Assembly (NCBI RefSeq): GCF_030268885.1 | Contig: NZ_BSSA01000004.1 | Location: forward strand, 248,001 to 312,000 | Source of the DNA: Kitasatospora phosalacinea | GTDB taxonomy: Bacteria; Actinomycetota; Actinomycetes; Streptomycetales; Streptomycetaceae | Length of the DNA stretch: 64,000 bases | Direction: 5' to 3' | Part shown: piece after piece, positions 42,352 to 50,710 of the stretch | How positions within the stretch are numbered: position 1 is the stretch's first letter | How the letters are laid out: each line of letters opens with the position of its first letter | Translations under genes and position numbers: made by a program | The notes under the pieces: model-generated | Databases searched by the model: none | Seen by the model: the letters and a program-made list of their open reading frames with translations, nothing else | What the model was told of the DNA's origin: nothing

Positions 42352-44712
42352 TCAGGGTGCGGCCGGGGCGGGCTCCGGACGGAGGCACTCGATCAGGTGG
42401 TCGCCGGTGTCGGGGTCGGTGACCACGCCGTGGGCCTCGCTGCCGAAGCCGGGGAAGGCCCGGTCGAAGGACTCCAGGGCGGTCAGGTAGCGCAGCAGCG
42501 GGCCGTCCGGCTCGCCGAGGGACTCGCCGGACATCAGCACCGGGATGCCCGGCGGGGTGACGGTGACCATGGCGGCGGCCGTCCGGTGCGCGGCGTCGGC
42601 GAGGCGGACGCGTTCGGTGCCGCCGCGCACCAGCCGCTGGTAGCAGTACCGGGGCGGGTGGACGGGCCGCGGCGGGTGCCGGAACGCCTCGTCGAGGGCC
42701 TCGACGAACGCGCCGTCGGTCAGGTGCCGGTGCATCCGGGCGCACAGCTCGCGCAGGCCGGTGCCCCGGTAGCGGCGCGGGTGCCCCTCGACCAGGGCGG
42801 GCAGCACCCGGGCGAGCGGCGCGTCCTCGTCGTACAGGGCCTTGAAGTCCATCAGGGCGTCCATCAGGGTGCCCCACTTGCCCTTGGTGATGCCCATCGA
42901 GAACAGCACCAGGGTGCTGTAGCTGTCGGTCTTCTCCACCACGATGCCGCGGGTGGCGAGGTAGGCCGTCAGCACCCGGGCCGGGATGCCCCACGACCCG
43001 GTGCGGCCCTCGGCGGTGACGCCGGGGCAGGTGAGGGTGACCTTGACCGGGTCGAGCAGGCAGTGGCCCTCGCCCAGGCCGTCGAAGCCGTGCCAGGCGG
43101 CGCCGGGTTCGAGCCGCCAGCAGGACGCCTCGCCCGCGAGCAGGGCGACCGGGGCGTCCGCGAAGGCCGTCCGGGCACCGGTGGCGGGGTCGGTGACCGT
43201 CTCGGGCTGCCAGACGCCGAAGAACCAGTCCGGGCGGTCCCCGGCGGCGGTGATCCGGCGGGCGGTGCGCACCACGGCCTGCCGGAAGCGGACGGCCTCG
43301 GTGACGGCCTCGTCGATCAGCCAGCGGCCCTGCGGCCCGTCCATCATGGCGGCCGCCACGTCGAGGGAGGCGATCGCCGGGTAGAACGCCGAGGTGGTGC
43401 CGTGCATCATGAACGTCTCGTTGAAGCGGTCGTGCTCCACCGGCGCCCGGGGCGCCGGGCGCACGTGCACCATGGCGCTCTGCGAGAGCGCGGCCAGCAG
43501 CTTGTGGGTGGAGTGGGTGGCGAACACGGTGGGCCGCTCGGCGTCCGGCAGGGTGTCCGGGCCGACCGCCATGCCGTAGCGGCCCTCGTACAGCGGGTGG
43601 AAGCGGGCGTAGGCGAACCAGGCCTCGTCGAAGTGCAGGCGCGGGGTGCTGGGCGCGAGCGTCCGGGCCACCGCGACCGTGTCGTAGCACAGGCCGTCGT
43701 AGGTGGAGTTGGTGACGACGGCGTACTGCGCCGCCGGGGAGACGGCGTCGGCGGCGAGCGGGTTGGCGGCGATCCGGGCCGCGACGGCCGCCGGGTCGAG
43801 GACGGCGGGCGGCAGCGGTCCGGCCAGCCCGTAGCCGTTGCGGGTCGGCACCAGGTAGACCGGGCGGGCCCCGGAGACCACCAGGCCGTGCAGGACGGAC
43901 TTGTGGCAGTTGCGGTCGACCAGGGCGATCTCGTCGGCGGTGACGCTGTAGTGGCCGACCATCCGGTTGCAGGTGGAGTCGCCGTGCAGGACGAAGTAGG
44001 TGCGCTCGGCGCCGAACACCCGGGCCGCGTTGCGCTCGGCCGCGCCGATCGGGCCGCTGTGCTCGTACAGCGAGCCGAGTTCGCCGACCGAGATCGACAG
44101 GTCGGTGCGGAACAGCCGCTCGCCGTAGTAGTCGAAGAAGGCGCGCCCGGCCGCGGACTTCAGGAAGGCCACGCCGCCGGAGTGGGCGGGGGTGTGCCAG
44201 GAGTACTCGTGGGCGTCGTCGAAGCGGCGCAGGGCGCGGAAGAACGGCGGCAGTACCTCGCTGCGGTAGGTGGCGGCGGCGGCCGCGACCCGGCCCGCGA
44301 TGAACGCGGGGGTGTCCTCCAGCGGCCAGACGTAGCCGACGACGGCCTCGGAGACCCACAGCGGCAGGTGCTCCAGGTCGTGGTCCGAGCCGTCCGCCAT
44401 CAGCAGGAAGACCGGCAGGTCCTTGAAGCGGCGCCGGATCCGGTCCAGCACCGCGGCGCCGCCGGGGCCGGTGCCGTCGCCGCCGTCGCCGCCGTCGCCG
44501 TCCGTGGGGCCCGGCAGGTCCCAGGCGACCACCGCGGCCGCCAGGCCCGCCTCGACCTGGAGCGTCGCCACCGCGTCCCGGGCGTCGCGGGCCCAGCGCA
44601 GCTCCAGGCCGCGGCCCTGCAACTCCTTGCCGATCCGGCGCAGTTGCTCGGCGCTCACGCCGCCGCCCAGCGGGTCGTTGCGCACTGCCAGCAGTACCGT
44701 GCCGTTCGTCAT
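42352..44712 (-). CDS. Orn/Lys/Arg decarboxylase (fold-type I, PLP)
   Basis: A 786-residue decarboxylase of the bacterial inducible lysine/arginine/ornithine family. Residues about 1-125 form the receiver-like wing domain with a Gly/Asp repeat (DGDGGDGGDGTG). The PLP domain contains HTPAHSGG, VLHGDSTCNRMV, the aspartate in LHFDEAWFAY and the Schiff-base lysine K404 in THSTHKLLAALSQ. GITKGKWGTLMDAL and a C-terminal domain follow. It converts a basic amino acid to a polyamine such as cadaverine, putrescine or agmatine; the sequence does not settle which. No antiporter gene is adjacent, unlike acid-resistance loci. ATG 44712. Confidence 0.88.
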   Translation of the reverse strand: MTNGTVLLAVRNDPLGGGVSAEQLRRIGKELQGRGLELRWARDARDAVATLQVEAGLAAAVVAWDLPGPTDGDGGDGGDGTGPGGAAVLDRIRRRFKDLPVFLLMADGSDHDLEHLPLWVSEAVVGYVWPLEDTPAFIAGRVAAAAATYRSEVLPPFFRALRRFDDAHEYSWHTPAHSGGVAFLKSAAGRAFFDYYGERLFRTDLSISVGELGSLYEHSGPIGAAERNAARVFGAERTYFVLHGDSTCNRMVGHYSVTADEIALVDRNCHKSVLHGLVVSGARPVYLVPTRNGYGLAGPLPPAVLDPAAVAARIAANPLAADAVSPAAQYAVVTNSTYDGLCYDTVAVARTLAPSTPRLHFDEAWFAYARFHPLYEGRYGMAVGPDTLPDAERPTVFATHSTHKLLAALSQSAMVHVRPAPRAPVEHDRFNETFMMHGTTSAFYPAIASLDVAAAMMDGPQGRWLIDEAVTEAVRFRQAVVRTARRITAAGDRPDWFFGVWQPETVTDPATGARTAFADAPVALLAGEASCWRLEPGAAWHGFDGLGEGHCLLDPVKVTLTCPGVTAEGRTGSWGIPARVLTAYLATRGIVVEKTDSYSTLVLFSMGITKGKWGTLMDALMDFKALYDEDAPLARVLPALVEGHPRRYRGTGLRELCARMHRHLTDGAFVEALDEAFRHPPRPVHPPRYCYQRLVRGGTERVRLADAAHRTAAAMVTVTPPGIPVLMSGESLGEPDGPLLRYLTALESFDRAFPGFGSEAHGVVTDPDTGDHLIECLRPEPAPAAP

Positions 44713-45128
44713 GGGGCCGCCTGCCCTCGGTCGCGGCCGGTGCCGCGGGGCACCGGGACGTGGGTGGGTGCGCGCCGCGGGCGTTCGGGCCGGGACGCAG
44801 CGCCATTGTGGCCTTCGTGCACGACCGACCGGGAGGGTCGAGGACCGGTTTCCGCCCGGACGGGTGGTGCGCCGCCGCGCGGTTGACGAGCCGCCACGGG
44901 GACGGCCGGTCCGGCGGCAGGACGCCCGGGGGGAGCGGCGCCGCGAGGTGACGGTACGTCACCTTGCGGACAAGTTCCCCGGTCGGGTATCAGTTCAGTG
45001 AAAATCTGGCAAGGTTGCCCGGGATGCCCGCTCTGTCCGTTGAACGCGCCGGGCCCGGTTGTTAGTGTCGCGCGCTCACAGCGCGTCCGACGGGGGCGTG
45101 CGGCCGCAACCGCCGGGAGCAGCGCCAG
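44713..45128. other. 416-bp divergent intergenic region with an operator-like palindrome
   Basis: It holds the palindrome GGTGACG-GTA-CGTCACC (44947-44963), extended by A/T at 44946/44964 and further pairs after one mismatch, about 235 bases from the decarboxylase start and 165 from the rightward gene. The promoter at 45040-45068 is described separately. I see no small gene. Confidence 0.55.
45040..45068 (+). promoter_or_regulatory. Housekeeping-type promoter for the gene at 45129
   Basis: TTGAAC (45040-45045) and TAGTGT (45063-45068) are exactly 17 bases apart, among the best matches to an HrdB promoter in the window. Transcription would start near 45075, leaving a leader of about 55 bases. 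Confidence 0.7.
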
Positions 45129-45734
45129 ATGGCGATCGTCAAGTCCACGATTCAGCAACAGGTCACCGACGCGATCGCCGCGATCGAGCCCAACGACCGT
45201 CCGGTCGCCATCATCCAGACCATCACGGGCCCGAGCCCCTGGCTGACCAACGGCGTGCTCGGCCTCATCGGCCAGCTGATGGTCAAGTACTACTTCGTCA
45301 CGCTGACCCACCGGGTGGTCGTCATCCACCGCACCTCCCGGATCAGCAACCGCCCGCAGGAAGTCCTGTACGTGATCCCGCTGGAGCAGGCCCGCGCCTC
45401 GATCAGCGACGTGCGGCGCAACACCCTGTGGAGCTCGCTGCGCTTCCAGCTCCCGAACGAGCCGAAGCCGACCCGGATGAACATCCACCGCATCTGGCGC
45501 GCCGAGATGGACGCCTTCGTCGGCGGCCTGCTCGGCGGCGCCCCGGGCGTCCCCGGCCAGTACCCGCAGGTCCAGGCCCCCGTTCCCGGCCAGTACCCGG
45601 CCGCCCCGCCCGCGGCCCCGTACCCGCCGCAGCAGCCCGCCGGCCAGTACCCGCCGGCCCCGGGCCAGTACCCGCAGGCCCCGCCGGCCCCGGGCCAGTA
45701 CCCGGCGCCGGGGGCCAACCCGTACCAGGGCTGA
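45129..45734 (+). CDS. PH-like domain protein with a GQYP-repeat tail, unknown function
   Basis: A 201-residue protein without signal peptide. Residues 1-135 look like a small bacterial PH-like beta domain: YYFVTLTHRVVVIHRTSR, QEVLYVIPLEQARASI, LWSSLRFQLPNE and a closing helix AEMDAFVGGLL. The last 60 residues are a disordered tail with five GQYP repeats and related Pro/Tyr/Gln motifs. Such tails occur on proteins that self-assemble or bind polar-growth partners. ATG 45129 has GGGAG upstream. It is a single-gene unit with a strong promoter and an 18-bp terminator, suggesting good expression. I do not recognise a named family. Confidence 0.75.
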   Translation: MAIVKSTIQQQVTDAIAAIEPNDRPVAIIQTITGPSPWLTNGVLGLIGQLMVKYYFVTLTHRVVVIHRTSRISNRPQEVLYVIPLEQARASISDVRRNTLWSSLRFQLPNEPKPTRMNIHRIWRAEMDAFVGGLLGGAPGVPGQYPQVQAPVPGQYPAAPPAAPYPPQQPAGQYPPAPGQYPQAPPAPGQYPAPGANPYQG

Positions 45735-45740
45735 GCGTTC

Positions 45741-45795
45741 CGCCGGAGCGCCCGTCCGGCCGCCGAGCAGTGGCGGTCGGACGGGCGCTCCGGCG
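45741..45795. terminator. Bidirectional terminator after the GQYP-tail gene
   Basis: Perfect 18-bp arms (45741-45758 and 45778-45795) lie between convergent genes ending at 45734 and 45824. Confidence 0.85.
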
Positions 45796-45823
45796 TTCCC
45801 GGGGCCCGCGGGGGCCGGGCGGT

Positions 45824-46396
45824 TCAGCCGAGGTGGGTGCGGGCCCAGTCAGCGAGCAGCCGGGCGCAGTCGTCGACGGACTCCTGCCAACTGCGCAGCG
45901 CGCCCTCGCCGGCCTCGTCGCTGACGTGCTTGACCAGCCGGACGGGGAGCTGGGCGCGGCGGGCGACGGTGGCGATCGCGTAGCCCTCCATGTCGACCAG
46001 GTCGGCGGTGCGGGCCAGCAGTTCGCGATCGGCGTCGGCGGAGACGAAGCGGTCGCCGGTGGCGAGCACCGGACCGGTCGGGCCGAGGTCGATCGGGCCG
46101 TCCATCGGGCGGCCGGTGAGCCGTTCGAGCAGCGCGACGTCGAGGTCGTGCTGGAGCACCCGGCCGATCTCGTGGGTGCCGCCGAGACCGGGCCGCAGCG
46201 CACCCGCGGTCCCCAGGTTGACGATCCCGGCGGGCCGTACGCCCCCCGCCAGCACGGCGGCCAGCGCGGCCGCCGCGTTCAGCTTGCCCATGCCGGTGAG
46301 CAGCACCGGCAGGCCGCCGTCGAAGTGCGCGGCCTCCTCGGGCAGGGCGACGACGAGCAGCGGGCGGTCGGGGGCGACGGTTCCGGTCAGACGCAT
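45824..46396 (-). CDS. 5'-methylthioadenosine/S-adenosylhomocysteine nucleosidase-like protein
   Basis: A 190-residue protein of the PNP_UDP_1 nucleoside phosphorylase fold. It shows PLLVVALPEEAAHF, LLTGMGKLNAAAALAAVL, VNLGTAGAL, ATGDRFV and the ribose-binding VDMEGYAIATVARR with the catalytic-region Asp in KHVSDEAGEG. It probably splits adenine from SAH or methylthioadenosine, or acts on a related nucleoside. It is shorter than E. coli MtnN (232). ATG 46396 lacks a clear ribosome site. The tandem repeat region lies directly upstream. Confidence 0.75.
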   Translation of the reverse strand: MRLTGTVAPDRPLLVVALPEEAAHFDGGLPVLLTGMGKLNAAAALAAVLAGGVRPAGIVNLGTAGALRPGLGGTHEIGRVLQHDLDVALLERLTGRPMDGPIDLGPTGPVLATGDRFVSADADRELLARTADLVDMEGYAIATVARRAQLPVRLVKHVSDEAGEGALRSWQESVDDCARLLADWARTHLG

Positions 46397-46758
46397 GCCG
46401 CCCAGCTTACGAGGCCACCGGAGGCCGCCCGGCGGACGGGGCGCAGCCCGGTGGGGCAGCCGGCGGACGGGGCGCAGCCCGGTGGGCCCTCGGGGCCCGG
46501 CCCGGAGGGCGGTCAGTGGACGGGGCGCAGCCCGGTGGGGCGACCGGCGGACGGAGGCACTACCTGCGGGCGGTCCGGCCCCGCCCGGGTGGCCCTCGAA
46601 GCCCGGGGCCCGGCCCGGAGGGCGGTCGGTGGACGGGGCGCGGCCGGTCGGGGGCGGGTCGGTGACCGTTGGGCGAACACCCGGCCAACTCCGGCCGTTC
46701 GGCCGCCGCGGGTGGCGATACTGCCCGGAGACGTGGCCGGTGGAGCCGAGGGGGAACG
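46397..46758. other. 362-bp intergenic region, nucleosidase / glnX-like gene
   Basis: The left two thirds are a GC-rich repeat array (see 46431-46650). The right third, before GTG 46759, contains AACTCC and GGTGGCGATACTG-like sequence; I find no convincing promoter hexamers. Confidence 0.5.
46431..46650. repeat. GC-rich tandem/interspersed repeat array
   Basis: The unit GGACGGGGCGCAGCCCGGTG is repeated at 46434, 46465 and 46518, with a degenerate copy at 46631. A longer unit containing CGGGGCCCGGCCCGGAGGGC occurs at 46491 and again at 46604, 113 bases apart with few changes. It encodes nothing convincing on either strand and looks like a minisatellite. Confidence 0.7.
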
Positions 46759-48156
46759 GTGGCCGCACAGACCCAGGGGGGCGTCCGCGCGCCGTCCCCC
46801 ACCCGCGCGCCGGAGCCGGTGCCGGACCCCGGCGCCGACGGGCGGCTGCCCGTCGGGCGGCCGTCCGGCCCGCTGGCGCGCCTGCGGTCGGCCTCCCGGA
46901 CCCCGCCGGGGCGGCTGCGCACGGCGCTCGCGGGGCTGGTGGCACTGGCGCTGCTGTTCGGCGTCACGGCGGCCTGGCAGTCCGCGCAACGGTCCGCGGC
47001 GGCGCGGCAGTTGGCGTCCCGCAGCGAACCGCTCAGCCAGGACGCGGCCGAGATCTACCGCTCGCTGGCGGACGCCGACGCCACCGCCGCCGCGGGCTTC
47101 CTGATGGCCTCCGCCGAGCCGCCCGAGGTCCGCAAGCGCTACCAGGACGACCTGGCGACCGCGGCCCGGCTGATCCCGCAGGCCGCCGCGCGCAGCGGTG
47201 CGTCCGCCGACGCGCAGCGGCAGTTGGCCGTACTGGGCGAGCAACTGCCGCGCTACGCGGGCCTGGTGGAGACCGCCCGGGCGATCAACCGGGAGGGCCT
47301 GCCGCTCGGCGGGGCGTACCTGCGGTACGCCTCGAACTACCTGCAGACCAGCGTGCTGCCGAACGCCCAGCGGATCGCCGACGGCGAGGCCGCCGCCCTG
47401 GACGGGGACTACGACGCGGCGGCCGCGGTGCCGTGGGCGGCGCTGGTGCTGGGCGTGCTGCTGCTGGGGGCGCTGGGCCGCCAGCAGGTGCTGCTGTTCC
47501 GGCGCACCAACCGGGTGTTCAACCCGGGCCTGCTGACCGCCACGGCCGCGGTGCTGGCCGCGCTGGCCTGGACGGCGGTCGGCACCGTCTCGGCCGGCAC
47601 CGACCTGCACCGGGCCCGCACCCAGGGCATCGACCCGCTGCGCGACCTGAACCGGGTCCGGGTGGAGGCGCTGCAGGCGCACACCGCGGAGAACCTCGAC
47701 CTGGTCTCGCGCGGCGCCACCGAGGCGTTCAAGGAGCGCTGGGACGCGCTGGCGAGGACCCTGACCGCCTCCGCCCGCGACACCGGTTCGGTGGCGGGTC
47801 TGCTGGCCGCCCCGCCGGAGCGGGCCCGGCAGCAACTGGCCGACGCCCGGCGGTGGTTCGACGAGTGGCAGCAGCGGCACGCGGAGGCCGCCCGGCTGGA
47901 CGCCGAGGGCAGGTACGAGGAGACGCTGAGCAAGACCCTGGCCCCGGGCCGGGACGACACCGCCGAGGCCGCGTTCAACGCCGCCGGGCAGCAGTGGGCG
48001 CAGGCCGGGCGGGCCGAGCAGGCCGCGTTCGACGCGGCCGCGGGCGGCGTCGACGGGACGCTGGCCGTCCAGGCCGCGGCGACGGCGCTGCTGGCCGCGC
48101 TGGCGGTCGGCGGGACGGTGCGCGGCCTCGGCCGCCGACTGGCCGAGTACCGGTGA
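46759..48156 (+). CDS. glnX: GlnX-like four-helix membrane sensor
   Basis: A 465-residue membrane protein. After a basic Pro-rich leader come TM1 (about 55-73), an extracytoplasmic helical domain (about 75-225), TM2 (about 228-245) and TM3 (about 257-278), a second extracytoplasmic domain (about 280-435) and TM4 at the end. This architecture, with the adjacent GlnH-like and PknG-like genes, matches mycobacterial GlnX, which transmits amino-acid binding by GlnH to the kinase PknG. GTG 46759 follows GAGGGGGAA. The two outer domains resemble four-helix sensory bundles of chemoreceptors. No catalytic motif is present, so it is a receptor only. Confidence 0.8.
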   Translation: MAAQTQGGVRAPSPTRAPEPVPDPGADGRLPVGRPSGPLARLRSASRTPPGRLRTALAGLVALALLFGVTAAWQSAQRSAAARQLASRSEPLSQDAAEIYRSLADADATAAAGFLMASAEPPEVRKRYQDDLATAARLIPQAAARSGASADAQRQLAVLGEQLPRYAGLVETARAINREGLPLGGAYLRYASNYLQTSVLPNAQRIADGEAAALDGDYDAAAAVPWAALVLGVLLLGALGRQQVLLFRRTNRVFNPGLLTATAAVLAALAWTAVGTVSAGTDLHRARTQGIDPLRDLNRVRVEALQAHTAENLDLVSRGATEAFKERWDALARTLTASARDTGSVAGLLAAPPERARQQLADARRWFDEWQQRHAEAARLDAEGRYEETLSKTLAPGRDDTAEAAFNAAGQQWAQAGRAEQAAFDAAAGGVDGTLAVQAAATALLAALAVGGTVRGLGRRLAEYR

Positions 48157-48170
48157 CGGGGGGACGAGGG

Positions 48171-49121
48171 ATGCGCAGGCGCAGGGCGAGGACCGGGACG
48201 CTGCTCGCGGCGGCGGCACTGCTGGCGGGCCTGCTCGGCACCGGCGGCTCGGCCGCCGGGGCGGGCGGCCCCCGCGGGGAGGCGCTCGTGCACGCCGCGG
48301 CCGCCGCACCGCGGAACGCGGTGCAGGGGGAGAACTGCGACACCGGCACGTCGCTGCCGCCCAGGCAGCAGGTCGGGGCCCGGATCCAGGAGATCCGCAA
48401 GCGCGGCTACCTGATCGTCGGCGTCGACCAGAGCGCCTACAACTGGGGCTACCGGGACTCCCAGACCGGCCGGATCGAGGGCTTCGACATCGACCTGGCG
48501 CGTGCCGTCGCCCGGTCGATCCTCGGCGACCCGGACAAGGTGCGGCTCAAGACCGTCGCCACCGCCGACCGGGTCAAGCTGCTCCAGGCGCAGCCCCAGA
48601 CGGTCGACCTGATCGCCCGGGCGATGACCATCACCTGCGACCGGCTGGCGCAGATCTCCTTCTCCGCGCCGTACTTCAGGGTCTCCCAGCGGGTGGTGGC
48701 GCCGAAGGCCGCGCACGCCCGCAGCGTGGCCGAGGCGCTCGGCGGCAAGCGGGTCTGCGCGGCGCTGAACTCCTCCTCGCACAACGAGCTGAAGGCGGAC
48801 CCGCACGGCGCGGCCTCGGTCGTCACGCCCGACAACCAGCTGGACTGCCTGGTGCTGATGGAGCTCGGCGAGGCGGACGCCACCCTGTCGGACAGTTCGC
48901 TGGCCGCCGCGATGGTGGCCCAGGACCAGACCATGGAGCTGGCCGGGGAGTCCTTCCTGCCCACGTACATGGGCGTGGGGATGAACAAGAACGACACCGA
49001 CCTGGTCGGCTGGGTCAACCAGGTGCTGGTCGACTGGCGCAACAGCGGTGCCTGGCAGGCCAGTTACGACAGGTGGCTGCGCCCCGGCATGGGGGATCCG
49101 GGCCCGTACCGGCCGTGGTGA
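48171..49121 (+). CDS. glnH: GlnH-like amino-acid-binding protein
   Basis: A 316-residue exported protein of the SBP_bac_3 family. The signal peptide (LLAAAALLAGLLGTGGSAAGA) lacks a lipobox cysteine, unlike mycobacterial GlnH. The mature fold shows IQEIRKRGYLIVGVDQSAYN, GFDIDLARAVA, the ligand arginine region VDLIARAMTITCDRLAQISFS and LPTYMGVGMNKND. Four mature cysteines could form two disulfides. No amino-acid permease is adjacent, so it acts as a sensor subunit with the membrane protein 14 bases upstream. Aspartate or glutamate/glutamine are the likely ligands by analogy. Confidence 0.85.
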   Translation: MRRRRARTGTLLAAAALLAGLLGTGGSAAGAGGPRGEALVHAAAAAPRNAVQGENCDTGTSLPPRQQVGARIQEIRKRGYLIVGVDQSAYNWGYRDSQTGRIEGFDIDLARAVARSILGDPDKVRLKTVATADRVKLLQAQPQTVDLIARAMTITCDRLAQISFSAPYFRVSQRVVAPKAAHARSVAEALGGKRVCAALNSSSHNELKADPHGAASVVTPDNQLDCLVLMELGEADATLSDSSLAAAMVAQDQTMELAGESFLPTYMGVGMNKNDTDLVGWVNQVLVDWRNSGAWQASYDRWLRPGMGDPGPYRPW

Positions 49122-49333
49122 GCGCGGGGGTGCGGGGCGCGGCGGCGGCTGCGGCAGCGGTGGCGGTGGTGGCGGGCGCGGGGGTCGGCGCGCGGTTCGG
49201 GGCGGGGAATCCGGGGGACCGCCGTCCGCGCGGTGCCGGGCGTCGGGGAGACTGGCGGCCCACGGGCCGTCGCTCCGACCGCCCCAGGACCGACGCCCCG
49301 TCACCACGACCGTGGCCGAGAGGAGGAACCGCG

Positions 49334-50710
49334 TTGGCCGGAACGACCCGCCCGGTGATGAACCGTGAGGAGGTCGACCGCGCGCTGACCCGGCTGGGAG
49401 CCGAGCGCGACGCGGTCGAGGCGGCACTGCTGGCGCTCCAGGACCACCCGGGACTGCGGCTGCTGACCGGCGCCGAACTGTCCGGACGCACCCGGGAGCG
49501 CTGGGCCGTCGCCGAGGGCGGAGTCGCCCTGCTGTGGGCGCTGTTCGACCGGTACGCGGAGGCGCTGGCCTCCGCCCGCGCGGTCCGCTCCCGGCGCGCC
49601 CGGCCCACCAACGCCGAACTCACCGAGCTCGGCGAACTGCTGACCGGCCGCTCGGTCACCGTCTCCGGCGGACGGCTCCCACACCCGTCGGGTCAGCTCC
49701 CGGCCCCGGCACGGCTGGTCGAGCAGGTCACGCTCGGCGAACTGCTGGAGCGGATGAACGGCTGGTACGCGGTGGTGGTCGAGGTGGTGAGCGCGGTCGA
49801 CGCGGTCTGGTCGGCACTGCCCGCCCGGATCGACCTGCTGCTCGCCGAACTCGGCCGGGTCCGGATGCTCGCCGGGTCGGTCGGCGTCCGCCCCGGCGGG
49901 CACCCGCTGGCCGACGACCTCGACGAACTGGGCCGTCAGTTGACCGCGCTGCGGGCCCTGGTGGTGTCCGACCCGCTCGCGCTGTGGCGGCCCAGCCGGG
50001 TGCCCGCGCAGCGCGGCCGGGCCGCCGAGGGCACCGCCTGGGCCGCGCCCACCGGCGCCGTGGACACCGCCGGGTTCGACCGGATGGGACGCCGGCTCGA
50101 CGACGTGCGCGTCGAGCTGGAGGGCCTGCTGCGACTGCGCGACGAGTCCCACGAGCGCCTCCAGCAGGTCGCCGACCTGCTCCAGCGCGCCGACCTGACC
50201 CTCGCCGAGGCCCGCCGGGCCCGCGGCGAGGTGCTGGCCAAGATCGCCGCCACCGAGGTGCCCGCCGTGCCCGGCCCGCCCTCCGCGCTGCGCGAGGCGA
50301 TCGGCCAGGCCGTCGACTACCAGCAGACCGGCCAGTGGCACCGGCTCGGCCCGCTGCTGGACGCGCTGGAGGACGCCGCCGCCAAGGAGCTCGGCCGGGC
50401 CCGGCAGGCGCTCACCGAGGTCGCCCAGCCGCTCGCCGTCCGGGCCGAACTGCGCGGCCGGCTGGAGGCGTACAAGGCGATGGCCGCCCGGCTCGGCCTG
50501 GCCGAGGACCCCGAGGTGGTCGAGCGCTTCGAGAAGGCCCGCTGGCTGCTCTGGAGCGCCCCGTGCGACCTGCGGGCCGCCGCCGAGGCCGTCGGCCGCT
50601 TCCAGCAGGCCCTGCGCGCGCCCGAACGGCAGCCGCCGCAGCAGCAACCGGAGGTCCGGGACGGCCGACCGCCGGAACAGAGCGACCAGGGGGAGGACAG
50701 CGATGGCTGA
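49334..50710 (+). CDS. Helical, partly coiled-coil protein of the kinase locus, unknown function
   Basis: A 458-residue, almost wholly helical protein with no known motif. Segments such as LDDVRVELEGLLRLRDESHERLQQVADLLQ are heptad-like. The C terminus (from about 315) is a helical repeat-like region ending in a Gln/Pro/Glu-rich tail. TTG 49334 is preferred because AGGAGG stands 7 bases upstream. A GTG at 49118 overlapping the glnH stop would add an Ala/Val-rich membrane-like helix and is a real alternative. Its stop overlaps the kinase start by 8 bases, so it is co-translated with the kinase and may be a scaffold or substrate. Confidence 0.75.
   Translation: MAGTTRPVMNREEVDRALTRLGAERDAVEAALLALQDHPGLRLLTGAELSGRTRERWAVAEGGVALLWALFDRYAEALASARAVRSRRARPTNAELTELGELLTGRSVTVSGGRLPHPSGQLPAPARLVEQVTLGELLERMNGWYAVVVEVVSAVDAVWSALPARIDLLLAELGRVRMLAGSVGVRPGGHPLADDLDELGRQLTALRALVVSDPLALWRPSRVPAQRGRAAEGTAWAAPTGAVDTAGFDRMGRRLDDVRVELEGLLRLRDESHERLQQVADLLQRADLTLAEARRARGEVLAKIAATEVPAVPGPPSALREAIGQAVDYQQTGQWHRLGPLLDALEDAAAKELGRARQALTEVAQPLAVRAELRGRLEAYKAMAARLGLAEDPEVVERFEKARWLLWSAPCDLRAAAEAVGRFQQALRAPERQPPQQQPEVRDGRPPEQSDQGEDSDG

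Noticed and set aside
46431..46650. CRISPR-like array in the repeat region
   Set aside because: Spacing is irregular, the interspersed segments are themselves repeats, and no cas gene is present.
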